Source: Dama dama (taxonomy: Eukaryota > Chordata > Mammalia > Artiodactyla > Cervidae). Taken from it: a DNA stretch of 64,000 nucleotides. This document shows, one piece after another, positions 36,743 through 48,100 of the stretch. Below the pieces are notes generated by a model. It was not told the DNA's origin and searched no databases. It was given only the letters and a program-made list of their open reading frames with translations. The stretch's first letter is position 1, and every line of letters starts with the position of its first letter. The stretch lies in NCBI RefSeq assembly GCF_033118175.1, contig NC_083692.1:15200001-15264000 (forward strand), given 5' to 3'. A program made the position numbers and the translations under genes.

Positions 36743-37725
36743 GTGGCATCAGCTCCCTGGCACCCGGCCTCATTTCTTCCTTTCCTGCCTGTGAAAGTCG
36801 AGAGTGCTCTTTTTGGGAGAGTTACAGCATCACATCACTGGGGCCCGTCGTCAGCAGGCAGTGCCTGCTACCCGTGGGACAGAGACCAGCCTGGGCACCG
36901 ACAGCCTCAGACAGGTCTTCTGTCCAAGGACTGTCACCGAAGGGCCAAGATCTAAAGCTTTGCCTCATGAGAGAGACTCTTCACCTGGTACTCACGTGAA
37001 GGTGGGAATTAATTTCTAGGTTGGGCCCACATTGGGCAAGATTGCTCTTGGTTCGCAGAAAGTGACTGCTCTAGAAAGGAGGTCTCCTGGACCAAGAGGT
37101 GTAGGTGTCGTCGGGCGGCTGATCCACTCCCCTCCGCTAACTGTGCTCGGACCTGGTGCTGGACCCTGGCATCTGCCCGGCAGGAGGTCAGCACACAACC
37201 AGAATGGCTGTCTCCCCGGGGGGCCTCGGGAAGGACCGCCCACCTTGCCTGGACCTGTTGGAGGTGCCCTCACCCTGGACTGTACAGAGTCCGCCACTTC
37301 ACGGCAGAGCCGGCCCGCCCGCCTCTGCTGCCCTGGTCTCCCCTTTACAGACAAGTTGTGGTTCCTCTCTGCCTGCACCCCGGGGAGCCTGGTGCGGGAG
37401 ATGAGGGCACCCTGCTTCCCGTTCCTCCTCCCGCCCAGGCCCCCACCTTCCATGAGTCAGCAGGGCTGGGGCGAGCGCTCCCTTTCTGCACACACGTCCT
37501 CGTCTCTCTAGGAGCTTCCACAGGTTTCACCAGGGCTGACCTCGGCAGCATTCCTGGTAGGTTAGCAAGAGGGCGGTTTGGTCTCACAGTTGGTTTTCAA
37601 AAGGATATTCTGTAATGCCTGCGTCCTGTATTCTTGTGCCAACGTGAGCCTTTCTTCTCTGTGACTGACCTGGGTTTCCCAGACAACGCCTGGACGCCTA
37701 ATAAAGCCTTTTCTTGGCTCCTTCT
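36743..37725 (+). other. VIPAS39: VIPAS39 3' UTR
   Basis: It follows the TAA at 36740-36742 and runs through AATAAA at 37700-37705, with GT/T-rich sequence after it. It is GC-rich around 37080-37500. The open frames there are typical of GC-rich noncoding DNA and have no recognisable motif. Confidence 0.75.
37700..37705 (+). promoter_or_regulatory. VIPAS39: VIPAS39 poly(A) signal
   Basis: AATAAA about 960 nt after the VIPAS39 stop. Cleavage is expected around 37715-37730. Confidence 0.75.
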
Positions 37726-37904
37726 CCTTCCCTCCCGGTTATTTTGTGCAGAGCTGTGAAATCGTTGCCCTGACTCTTGGGACCGCTACAGCCCTGCCTG
37801 GGTGACTGCATGTATCAGCCTGTCAGCACCTCAGGTTGTGGAGTAACAGTGCTTACAGCAAAGTAGGGCCGTGTGCTTAACAGGGAACGCAGCTCCTGGC
37901 TAAA

Positions 37905-38025
37905 GACCCGGCCTCCTGTCCCAGCTCTGCCGCTGACAGGCTGTGTGCTGCTGGGCGAGTCCCTTTCTTTCCGGCCTCATTGTCTTCATCTGTGAGAGGG
38001 AGGCATGAATCTCTCAGGGCTTGTG
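37905..38025 (+). mobile_element. MIR fragment
   Basis: CCAGCTCTGCCGCTGACAGG and CTCATTGTCTTCATCTGTGA are the MIR core, just past the VIPAS39 3' end. Confidence 0.75.
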
Positions 38026-38419
38026 GAAGTCTGCGCTCCTCTGACTGTGGGAATGGGGGCAGTGGTGGGGTACAGAGAGAGCAGGCTTTCAGGGAACGTG
38101 GTGCTCCTCTGCGGGCAGTTTGGCCCCCAGGAGACGTGTGTCCGTATCTGGAGACACTTCTTGCTGCCACAACTGGAGGGAGCCACTGGCGTCCAGTGGA
38201 TAGAGGGCAGAGATGCCACTGAGGAGCCTGCAGGGCACAAGCAGTTCCCTACGGCACAAAATTAACCTGCCCTCGAAGTCAGTAGTGCCAATGAGGAGGA
38301 AGCCTGCTCTCGGGATCAGACCCCATCTTTGGCCCCTCCGCTTTGCATCTGTTCCTTCACTTTGCATTTCCACGTAACCTCATGTTTGGTGCCCTTCCTG
38401 ATCAACCCTCTTTTAAAAA

Positions 38420-38700
38420 AATTTTTATTTATTTCTTGTTTTTGGCTGTGCTGGGTCTTTGTTGCTGCAAGTGGGCTTTCTCTAGTAGTGGCGAGCGGGA
38501 GCTATTCTAGTTGTGCATGAACTTCTCGTGGCGGTGGCTTCTCCTGGTTGCAGAGCACAGGCTCTAGGGCATGTAGTTGTGGTGCATCGGCTTAGTTGCC
38601 CCGTGGTATGTGAGATCTTCCCAGACCAAGGGATGAACCCGTGTCCCCTGCATTGGCTGGTGGATTCTTAACCACTGGACCACCAGAGAAGTCCCCCAAC
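38420..38700 (-). mobile_element. CHR-2-type SINE
   Basis: Reverse element from TTTTTATTTATTTCTTG to ACCACTGGACCACCAGAGAA. Confidence 0.87.
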
Positions 38701-38719
38701 CCTCTTGCTGTTGAAGAAA

Positions 38720-39015
38720 GTGAAGCAAAAGTGAAAGTCACTCAGTCGTGTCCAACTCTTTGCCACCCCATGGAATTCTCCATGCCAGAATACTGGAGTG
38801 GGTAGCCATTTGCTTCTCCAGGGGATCTTTCTAACCCAGGGATCGAACCCAGGTCTCCCACATTGCAGGTAGATTCTTTACCAGCTGAGCTACCAGAGAA
38901 GCCCAAGAATACTGGACTGGTATTCTCCAGTGGATCTTCCAGACCCAGGAATGGAACTGGGGTCTCCTGCATTGCAGGCAGATTCTTTACCAACTGAGCT
39001 CTCAGGAAAGCCCTG
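38720..39015 (-). mobile_element. BOV-A2-type dimeric SINE
   Basis: Two head units occur in reverse (CAGCTGAGCTACCAGAGAAG and CAACTGAGCTCTCAGGAAAG) with one body on the left. Confidence 0.85.
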
Positions 39016-39054
39016 CTATTGAAGAAATGGAAGTTTAATTTGCTAAATTGTGCT

Positions 39055-39165
39055 GAAAGGAATTTCCTGGCGGTCCAGCGGTTAGGAATCCACACTTCCA
39101 GTGCCAAGATCCCAGGTTCTATACTTGGTTGGGAAACAAAGATCCCGCAAGGCTGTGAGGTACAG
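39055..39165 (+). mobile_element. tRNA-derived SINE
   Basis: GAATTTCCTGGCGGTCCAGC to GATCCCGCAAGGCTGTGAGG. Confidence 0.7.
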
Positions 39166-39479
39166 CAAACAACACCAACAAAAATCATGCTGAAGTTACT
39201 GGCTGATCTTCAAATAGACACTGGTAACTTAACTAGCATATGAGGATTCATTCAGAGAGGCAGAACCACTAGGAGTATATAGTCCACCGTCTGTCTATCT
39301 TATCTCCACGTGGAATTCATTACAGGGTCTTGACCTTGCTCAAGTAATGGCAGCTGGTTAAAGAGTCTCTGAAAGGTTGTCTTCCCGTCTGGTGTTGGAG
39401 CTGGACATCTGAAGGGCAGGTGGTGGGGAAGGGAAGGTGGATAAAAAGTGAGGGAGGAGGAGCCAGAGCTCACGCATGG

Positions 39480-39835
39480 ACTGGAACCCCTGCCGGTTCT
39501 CACCCCCTCCAGCCTGATGAAGTGGGTGACCTGCAGGGGCAACTTGCTGGTGGCCTTTGTCATGCAGCTGAACACACGTGTGGCCCAGGAGTGTGAGACG
39601 CTGCAGGAGGATATGGGGAAGGTATAGCAGTCGTCAGCTCAACCGCTGCCCACAGACAGCAAAAGTGCTGCCCCCAACCTCGTCCACCTCCAGTCCTGCA
39701 GGGAAAGCTCTCTGGCGGTACACCCTAACTGGAAACAGACAGGAGGATGCTGGAAAATGTAGTTCCGCCTAGCCACCCGCACGTGTTGCAAAGCCACAAC
39801 CAGCAGATCCCCATTTTCAAGAACATGTAAGTAAA
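39480..39835 (+). pseudogene. Possible degenerate processed pseudogene, parent not recognised
   Basis: The region is GC-rich with coding-like composition between SINEs in the VIPAS39-NOXRED1 gap. From about 39520 one frame reads LMKWVTCRGNLLVAFVMQLN, then QECETLQEDMGKV, and hits TAG at about 39626. Another frame downstream reads LETDRRMLENVV... up to KNM near 39828. Stops and at least one frameshift are needed to link them, and no introns are apparent. I do not recognise the parent protein. It could instead be chance coding-like sequence. Confidence 0.3.
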
Positions 39836-39970
39836 GGATGGATCTGGAATCCAATGCTGGTACAAGTCAACCTATGCCTCGTTGTGCTGAGCTGGGAGGT
39901 TTTGAGCTTCTCTTTCCTTTGGATCAGGAAACATCACTTACGACATTCGAGCGGCTCACCCAATGTTATG

Positions 39971-40186
39971 GGCTTTCCTGGTGGCTCAGCGGTAAAGAAT
40001 CTGCTTGCAAGGTAGGAGCCGCAAGAGATGTGGGTTTGATCCCTGGGTCAGGGAAGATCCACTGGAGGAGGGCATGGCAACCCACTCCAGTATTCTTGCC
40101 TAGAGAATCCTATGGACAGAGGAGTTTGGTGGGCTACAGTCCATGGGGTTGCAAAGAGTCAGACACAATTGAAACGACTTAGCATG
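39971..40186 (+). mobile_element. Bov-tA SINE with target-site duplication
   Basis: Complete element from GGCTTTCCTGGTGGCTCAGC to ACGACTTAGCATGCGCCA. CCCAATGTTATGG on the left (39959-39971) and CCCACTGTTATGG on the right (about 40195-40207) look like a 13-nt target duplication with one mismatch. Confidence 0.9.
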
Positions 40187-40379
40187 CGCCACAACCCACT
40201 GTTATGGTCTAAGGAAGGGTTTCTTAGACTTGAGACCTTGTTTGCTCTTCACCTCAAGTGCTGGAGACTTTGCTTTTAAAGAGATTGAGAGCAAAGTGAC
40301 CTAAGAGCCCTCCTATAAAAGGGATCAGAGAAGCCAGAATCTAAAGGTTGCATTTTTTATGATTCCATTCATGTGAAAT

Positions 40380-40665
40380 CAAGCCTGAATATTCATTGGA
40401 AGGGCTGGTGCTGAAGCTGAAGCTCCAATACTTTGACCTCCTGATGTGAAGAGCTGGCTCATTGGAGGAGACCCTGATGCTGGGAAAGATTGAAGGCAAG
40501 AAGAGAAGGGGGCGACAGAGGATGAGATGGTTGGGTGGCATCACCGACTCAATGGACGTGAGTTTAAACGAGCAAACTCCGGGAGATGGTGAAGGACAGG
40601 GAAGCCTGGCGTGCTGCAGTCCCTGGGGTTGCAAAGAGTCAGACACGACTTAACGACTGAACAAC
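40380..40665 (+). mobile_element. BovB LINE 3' end
   Basis: AAGCCTGAATATTCATTGGA to CAGACACGACTTAACGACTG. Only the last 280 nt remain. Confidence 0.85.
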
Positions 40666-41784
40666 ATCCGCTGTTGATGGGAAATAGCCAGGAAAGGTAA
40701 TTCCATAGAGACAAGAGACAGATGTATTGCTGCCTAGGGCTGAGGGGGTGGGTGTGGGGTGGAAATGGGGAGTGACTGCTTCACAAGTCGCGCTTCCTTT
40801 GGAGGGGGATGGGAATGTCTTGGAACTAGTAGTGGGTGAGCAACACTGAATATATCGAATTGTTCACTTTTGAATGGCTCTTTTGTGAATTTCACCGCAA
40901 TAAAATTTTCTCACGGTTATCATTTGTGTGGTGAGAACACTTAAGATCTACTCTTGGCAAATTTAAAGTAGACAGTGCTGTGTTGTTACCTATAGTCACC
41001 ATGATGTACATCAGATCCCCAGAATTTATTTTATCTATTGTTTATCATTTTATTTATTATTATTTACGCATTGATTTCTTGAACACAAAAAGGAGGGGCT
41101 TGAAAAGTTAACTCCTGAGTAGTGCTAAGATTTGAACGATATTGGAGCGTGCAAAAAAAGAAAAATCTGGAAGTCCAGAACCTTCTGTTGGGATAAGGAG
41201 GATCCCAGACTGCCCTGGTGTAGTACTCCGAGAAGTAGTGAAGGAATTCATGCCCTTATGGGATAGGTCTGGAAAACCTCTAGGTGGGGCTGGCCCCTTT
41301 AAGACTCCAAGACTGAAGTAACCTGGTAGCTAAGGAGTCATAATGACAACTTTCCTGGGTAATCCTCCCTGAAAATGTAGTTCTTACCGTCCAGGACGAG
41401 ACATACTGAGGATCAGAACCATCTTTTCCTCAGTTTGGTTGGTGAGAGATACACATAGAGGGGCTGATACATCTCTGGCTTCATTTTCTAAAATCTAGAT
41501 ATTCGTGCTCTAGACAGAGGATCATGGTATTTAGTTTGGGTTCTTTTCTACCCTGTGGAGAAAGAGAGTTTGGGGAAAGGGATGAATTTCTGTGAAATGT
41601 GGTCTAAGTGTCCAGTCCTATTTCTAAGAGAATAGAAGGGAAAAACGTCCTGGCCCAAGCGCGCCTGTGAAACCCATTGCTCATGGAAATACAGGTGCTG
41701 AAAAATGTGCCCGGAACCTACGTGGATCTTGTCCAGGTTTTTCATGAATCCAGTATTCTTGATTCATGGGTGTAGGCTCAGCAG

Positions 41785-41993
41785 TCACTCAGTCGTGTCC
41801 AACTCTTCACGACCCTATGGGCTATAGCCCACCAGACTCCTCTGTTCATGAGGTTTTCCTGTCAAGAATACTGGAGTGGGTTGCCATTTCCTCCTCCAGG
41901 GGATCTTCCCAACCCAGGGATTGAACCTGCGTCTCCTGGATCTCCTGCATTGCAGGCCGATTCTTTACTGCTGAGCCACCAAGAAAGCCAGAT
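41785..41993 (-). mobile_element. Bov-tA SINE
   Basis: Reverse element, GTCACTCAGTCGTGTCCAAC to CTGAGCCACCAAGAAAGCC, less than 200 nt upstream of the NOXRED1 first coding exon. Confidence 0.88.
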
Positions 41994-42177
41994 TCATGGG
42001 TAGTCAGTGCTTAGGAATCCTCCAGGACTCACACTCAGAGAAGTGGATGGGAGCTGCCAGTTTGGAACTGGGAGGGGAGGTGCTGAAACCACCATCAAGA
42101 GAACCAGGGACTTGGGCACACGCCCCGCTCCTTCTTGGGGGACAGGGGGTTGAAATGATTGGCATCTGTCACTGCAG

Positions 42178-42194
42178 TAGATGCTGGCTTGGAG
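42178..42194 (+). other. NOXRED1: NOXRED1 5' UTR part of first coding exon
   Basis: A CTGCAG acceptor at 42171-42177 suggests that the coding exon is preceded by an untranslated exon further left. A short out-of-frame ATG at 42181 opens here. The upstream exon was not located. Confidence 0.5.
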
Positions 42195-45100
42195 ATGGAC
42201 CTGCTAGAGGATCTTGAGACCCTGAAGTTTGAGTCTGGGATTCACGAGGAAGACCACAACTGGCTGTATTTGCTGGGCCGTTCTCATGGCCTGATGATCA
42301 CGGCCTGTGCCCACGCAACCTTCTTCTGCAAGCTACTCCATAATTTGAGGTACGCTGGGTCCCTAGGGTCAGGTAGATAGAGAAGAATCTCACTGCAGAG
42401 AATCCAGATGACTTAAACTTTTTATATTGGAGAATAACTTTGGCCGGGGGAGCGTCTTCCTACCTTGTGTAACCTACACTGAAGTACTCCTGTCTGAAAG
42501 CACTGGGGAGATGCACACCAGGGAGCCTGGGCGGTGGTTATGTAATGTGCATGGGTTAATGGTGATCTCCTTCTGGTGAGCAGACTGATTAAGTCATCCA
42601 TTCACCCATCCATCCATTCACTCTCTCAGCAGGACAACCAGCTTTTCTTCCACAGCAACTAATGACTGGCCATTTCATTTCTATTGGCTGAAAATGGGGG
42701 TCATTTTTTTTTTCTTTTTGGGCTAACAGTGGAATGCCTCCTCACAAGAAAGCTTCCAGGGACTTTGGGGGTCCCTATGGCCAGATGACTGCCTGAAAAC
42801 AGGACTACTGATTTTCAAAGAAGCTCTCAGTCCAGTCCTGGCTTCCTGACACTCAAATAAGAGGCATCACCGACTCAATGGACATGGGTTTGGGTGAACT
42901 CCGGGAGTTGGTGATGGACAGGGAGGCCTGGCGTGCTGCAGTCCATGGGGTCGCAAAGAGTCAGACACAACTGAGTGACTGAACTGAACTGAACTGGGAG
43001 CCAAGAACTTAGGACTAAGGCTCCTGGATTCTGTAACTCTAGGTCACTCTTGGAGCATTTGTTGCCCAAGCCCCACCCCTCAGTCTACTTCTCAGCTTAC
43101 TTTCCTGACATTAGATTAACTCCCAGATGGGGGGCCCAGATCCCAATCAAGCATATTAAAGGTACAGCACATACCTGAGGAGGCCAAGCACTCAGCAGTT
43201 TGCTGACTGGCTGAGCGATAGGGAAGCGTAAACATGTGGGCTGCCCCGCAAAGATGTGTGACGAGAAGCCAACCAGGGACACTCTCAGGAGGCATCGTCT
43301 ATTTGGAAGGATCAGGCACAGTGGGAAAATGCTCTCCTCTCAACCAAAAGAGAAGCCTCCCATAGAATGTGGCTTGTCATGCTTAGATGGAAGCTCCAGC
43401 ATGAAGACTCCAGTTTCCACAGAAATACAGAACAACTGTAAGTGAAGTGAAGTGAAAGTCACTCAGTCATGTTCGACTCTGCAACCCCACAGACTACACA
43501 GTCCATGGACTTCTCCGGGCCAGAATACTGGAGTGGGTAGCCTTTCCCTTCTCCAGGGGATCTTCCCAACCCAGGGATCGAACCCAGGTCTCTCGCACTG
43601 CAGGCAGATGCTTTACCAGCTGAGCCACCAGGGAAGCCCAAGAATACTGGAGTGCGTAGCTTATCCCTTCTCCAGTGGATCTTCCTGACCCAGGAATTGA
43701 ACCGGGGTCTCCTGCATTACATGTGGATTCTTTACCAACTGAGCTAGCAGGGAAGCCCCACAAATATCAGATCGTCCTATAACAACATAAAATGATGCCT
43801 TATGTATTCAGGGGTCAGACCTTGTTCATCTTGGGCCAAGGAAACACATCCAGTGTTTGAATCTGTGAGTGAATCTCCAGAAAAAGTGGCCTCAAATCCT
43901 TGATCCTCCCTTTCTCAGGTCTGTTTCCCTTATAAACCATTTTCTTTGATAAATCATCACGTTGGAGAAAAAGCTAAGCTACGTGGTTTCCTGGGTGTGT
44001 GCAGAACTGAAATAGCAAACTGTATCGCAGGAGAGGGGTGCACTTGTCCTGGTGGAGATGGAGATGGACCGCTGCCCACGCAGGAAACAGTGGACTGGCT
44101 CCCTGTGTTCCGGGATAAGATACAATGGTGGCTGTTCACAGTGACGGTCCTGAGACAAACAGTTAAACAGTCAGAACTTGTGTTTAAGAAGTCAGGGAAA
44201 TGCACAATACATGTAACCCCAAAAAAACGTTCATTTAAGAAGGTTTTAAACAAGTTCTGATTTTTTGAAAGGAGTATGCTCTACTCTTTGGAAAATTCAC
44301 TCAGGAGGAACATTTCATTCCATCCAGAGAAGCTGGGTCATTGTTGTTGTTGTTTAGTCGCTAAGTCAAGTCCGACTCTTTGTGACCCCATGGACTGTAG
44401 CCCACCAGGCTCCTCTGTCCATGGGATTTCCCAGGCAAGAATACTGGAGTGGGTTGCCATTTCCTTCCCCAGGGAATCTTCCCAACCCAGGGATTGAACC
44501 TGCGTCTCCTGCATTGGCACATGGATTCTTTACCCATTCAGCCACCAGGGAAGCCTGAAGCTGGGTCAGTGACACATAGTTGGAATGCTTCTCTCTGGAG
44601 GACTTAAGGTGGCACAGCAGGCTGCATTTGAGGAAGTTAAAGCAGAGAACGTCAGAAATTGACAGTCACAAAGGGCTTAGGGAGTGCATGTCTTTTTTTA
44701 AAAAATTAATTTATTTAAATTGGAGGATAATTATTTTACAATATTATGGTGCTTTTTGCCATACATTAACATGAATCCACCACGGGTGCACATCCTGAAA
44801 CCCCCTCCCAGCTCCCTCCCCACCCCAGCCCTCTGGGTTGTCCCAGAGTACTGGCTTTGAGTGCCCTGCTTCATGCATCGAATTTGTACTGGTCATCTGT
44901 TTTAACTATGGTAATGTATATGTTTCAATGCTAGTCTCTCAAATCATCCCACCCTCACCTTCTCCCATATAGTCCAAAAGTCTGTTCTTTACATCTGTGT
45001 CTCTTTTGCTACCTTGCACTAGGGTCATCGTTACCATCTTTCTAAATTCCATATATATTTATGTGTTAATACACTGTATCGGTGTTTCTCTTTCTAACTT

Positions 45101-48100
45101 ACTTCACTCTGTATAATAGGCTCCAGTTTCACCCACCTCACTAAAACTGACTCAAATACATTCTTTCTCATAGCTGAGTAATATTCTATTGTGTATTTGT
45201 ACCACAACTTTCTTATCCATTCATCTGCCGATGGGCATCTATGTTGCTTCCATGTCCTAGCTATTGTAAACAGTGCTGCAATGAATGTTGGGGTCACTTG
45301 TCTCTTTAAAAACAGTGGTTAGATGCCACGAAGTAGATGGCAATGCTTTAACCGTATGCATGTTCTCAGGCCCAAGAGCCTCTTCCATCCTTGTCAAGGG
45401 GAGTGCTAACCTTCTCTCCTTTCGTACAACACACGTGCATGTCTTGATATTTGTGTGTGTCCGTGTTCATTCTCCAGAGAATCACTCTCCAGAAAATCAG
45501 TACTGGAGAAGCGAACGTCTAAATGTCGCTTGACTGGGTTGTGTGAAGAAACTCAGGATGACGACGCGTTAAAGGTGGGCATCATCGGAGGCGGCCACCT
45601 TGGGAAGCAACTGGCACGCACTCTGCTCCAGCTCGTCCCCATCCCTGCTGAGAATCTGCAGATCTCCACTCGGAGGCCAGAGACCCTGGGTGAGGAGCAC
45701 AGGGCAGGCCGTTTGGAAAGGGCCCCTCGAAAGAGGAATCCTTACATACAGCCGACCGAATTCTCAACTTGCTAGCCCTGAGAAAAGCTGGAAAGTTTTT
45801 TTTTAATTTCAGTACTTTATTTGGCTTCACTGGGTCTTAGCTGTGGCACTTGGGATCTTTAACCTTCATTGTGGCATTCAGGATCTTTTTTCAGTCTCGG
45901 CATGTGGGGTCTAGTTCTACGACCAGGGATGGAACCTGGGCCCCCTGCATTGAGAGCACAGAGTCTTAGCCTTTGGACCACCAGGGAGGTCCCAGAAATT
46001 TTTTTTTTTTAACTTTTTCCTTAAAGTGCTTTTCTTTTCCACCTAAATATTTATATCCATCTCTCCTCCCTGCACCCTGTGGCCAGATATCTTTCTGGGT
46101 CTTTGATACAGAGAAGCTTTCCAAACAGAATTCAAATCTTCTAACTGGATCAGTTAGAGTCCGAGTGGTGTTTACCACTTCCAAACATTTGGCCTTGTTT
46201 TTTAAAAAATACCGTTTACTGGGGACTTCTCTGGCTTTCCAGTGATTAGGACTCCATGCTTCCACTGCAGGGAGCACAGGTTCAATCCCTGGTTGGGGAG
46301 CTAAGATCTTGCATGCCGTGTGGCAGAGTAAAAAAAATAATAATACCATGTACTGAAAAAAATAAATGTTTTGCAGTGATTCCATTTATTAACCTCTGGT
46401 GGGAGAAATCAGAACAGTGATTGCTTCTGGGGAGACTGAGAAGAGGCCCCAAGGAACTTTCTGGGCAGATGTAAACATTCTGTTTCTTGAGAAAGGTGCA
46501 AATTCCATGGGTGTCTGCATTTGTCAAAAAGAATCAAAATATTTACTTAAGATCTGTGTGATGCACTGTGTGCAAATTATATTTCAATAATTTAAAAAAT
46601 GTAAAATAATACATGCATCTTATAAAAAATTTAGAAAATGACCCTATAGGGAAGTAAATAATAACTACCTATAATTTCCTTATCAGGGTTATAATTTCTT
46701 CTCCATTTTTTCTTCTGATTATATCAGATTATACCAGTAACTAATACTATGCAAAGCTTTTTGTGTCCTGCTTTTTACAAACAGTTAATGAATCATGTGC
46801 ATGTTATTTGACATTCTTCAAAATCATGATTTTAAAGTATGACTTATGATATTTCTGTAACTGTGCCTTACTTAGTAGGACTTCCCGATTCATGATTTTT
46901 TTAAAAAAATTACTAGGTCAAAGAACAGGTACAGCTTTATTAAGATACACTTTGTACGGTATAAACTGCACATTTTGAAAGTGTACAGTTTGAGGGACTT
47001 CCCTGCTGTTTCAGTGGCTGAGACTCCATGCTCCCAAGGCAAGGGGCCTGGGTCTATCCCTGGTCAGGGAACTAGACCCCACATGCTGCAACTAAAGATC
47101 CCACATGTTGCAACTAAGATCTGGCACAGTCAAATAAATAAATATTTTAAAAAAATTTTTTTAAGTGTACAGTCTGATGTTTTAACACCTGTATGCTCTT
47201 ATGAAAGCATTGACACAGTCAAGTCATGAACCTCTCCACCTCCCTGCAGGTCCCACTCAGGAAACCACTGATCTAATTTCTGTCTCTGCCAATTAGTTTA
47301 CATTCTGTAGAATTTTGTACAAATGGAATTGTACAGTTTGTACTTTTTCTTTGCTGCAAATTAGTTTTAATTATTTTTTAATTGAAGTATAGTTGATGTA
47401 TAAGGTGTTGGTTTCAGATGTACAATAAAGTGATTTGGTTAAACATACATATAAATATATATGTTCTTTTTCAGATTCTTTTCCCACATAGGTGATACAA
47501 AATATTGAGTGTAATTCTCTGTGCTATACAGTAGGTTCTTTTTTTTAAAATTTAATTTATTTGTTTATTTTATGGCTGCACTGGGTCTTTGCTGCTGTGA
47601 GGGTTTTTCTCTAGCTGCAGCAAATAGGAGCTACTCTCTAGTTGCAGTATGTGGGCTAGCTCATTGCAGTGGCTTCTCTTGTTGCAGAATACCAGTGTTT
47701 GGGTGCATGGGTTTCAGTAGTTCTGGCTCCCAGGCTTGAGAGCACAGGCTCAGCAGTTGTGGCTCATAGGCGTAGCTTCTCCGTGGCATTTGGGATCCTC
47801 CCGGACCAGGGATCGAACTCGTGTCTCCCGTGTTGGCAGATGGATTCTTTACCACTGAGCCACCTGGGAAACCCTCAGGTCACATAAGTACAATCAAATG
47901 ATTAACTACCAAGGAGTGGTTTTAGCAAGGATGTGAGTTATTATGTTTCTCTCTGTGTTTGTAAATATCTTGTTGACATGAAATTGTGTACACTTTACTG
48001 AAACTACGAGCAGAATTTCCCAAATTACTCCTGGCCTCTGCCCTCTTCCACTCTCTCAGTCTTTCCCACCAATTCAAGCCAATTAAGCTGTTTAACTTTG

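Noticed and set aside
37032..37511. Long plus-strand open frame (159 codons) after VIPAS39
   Set aside because: It lies wholly inside the VIPAS39 3' UTR in GC-rich sequence; several frames are open there on both strands and none has a recognisable motif.
38742..39188. Minus-strand open frame of 148 codons
   Set aside because: It is composed of a BOV-A2 dimer and a neighbouring SINE; similar frames recur in every such element.
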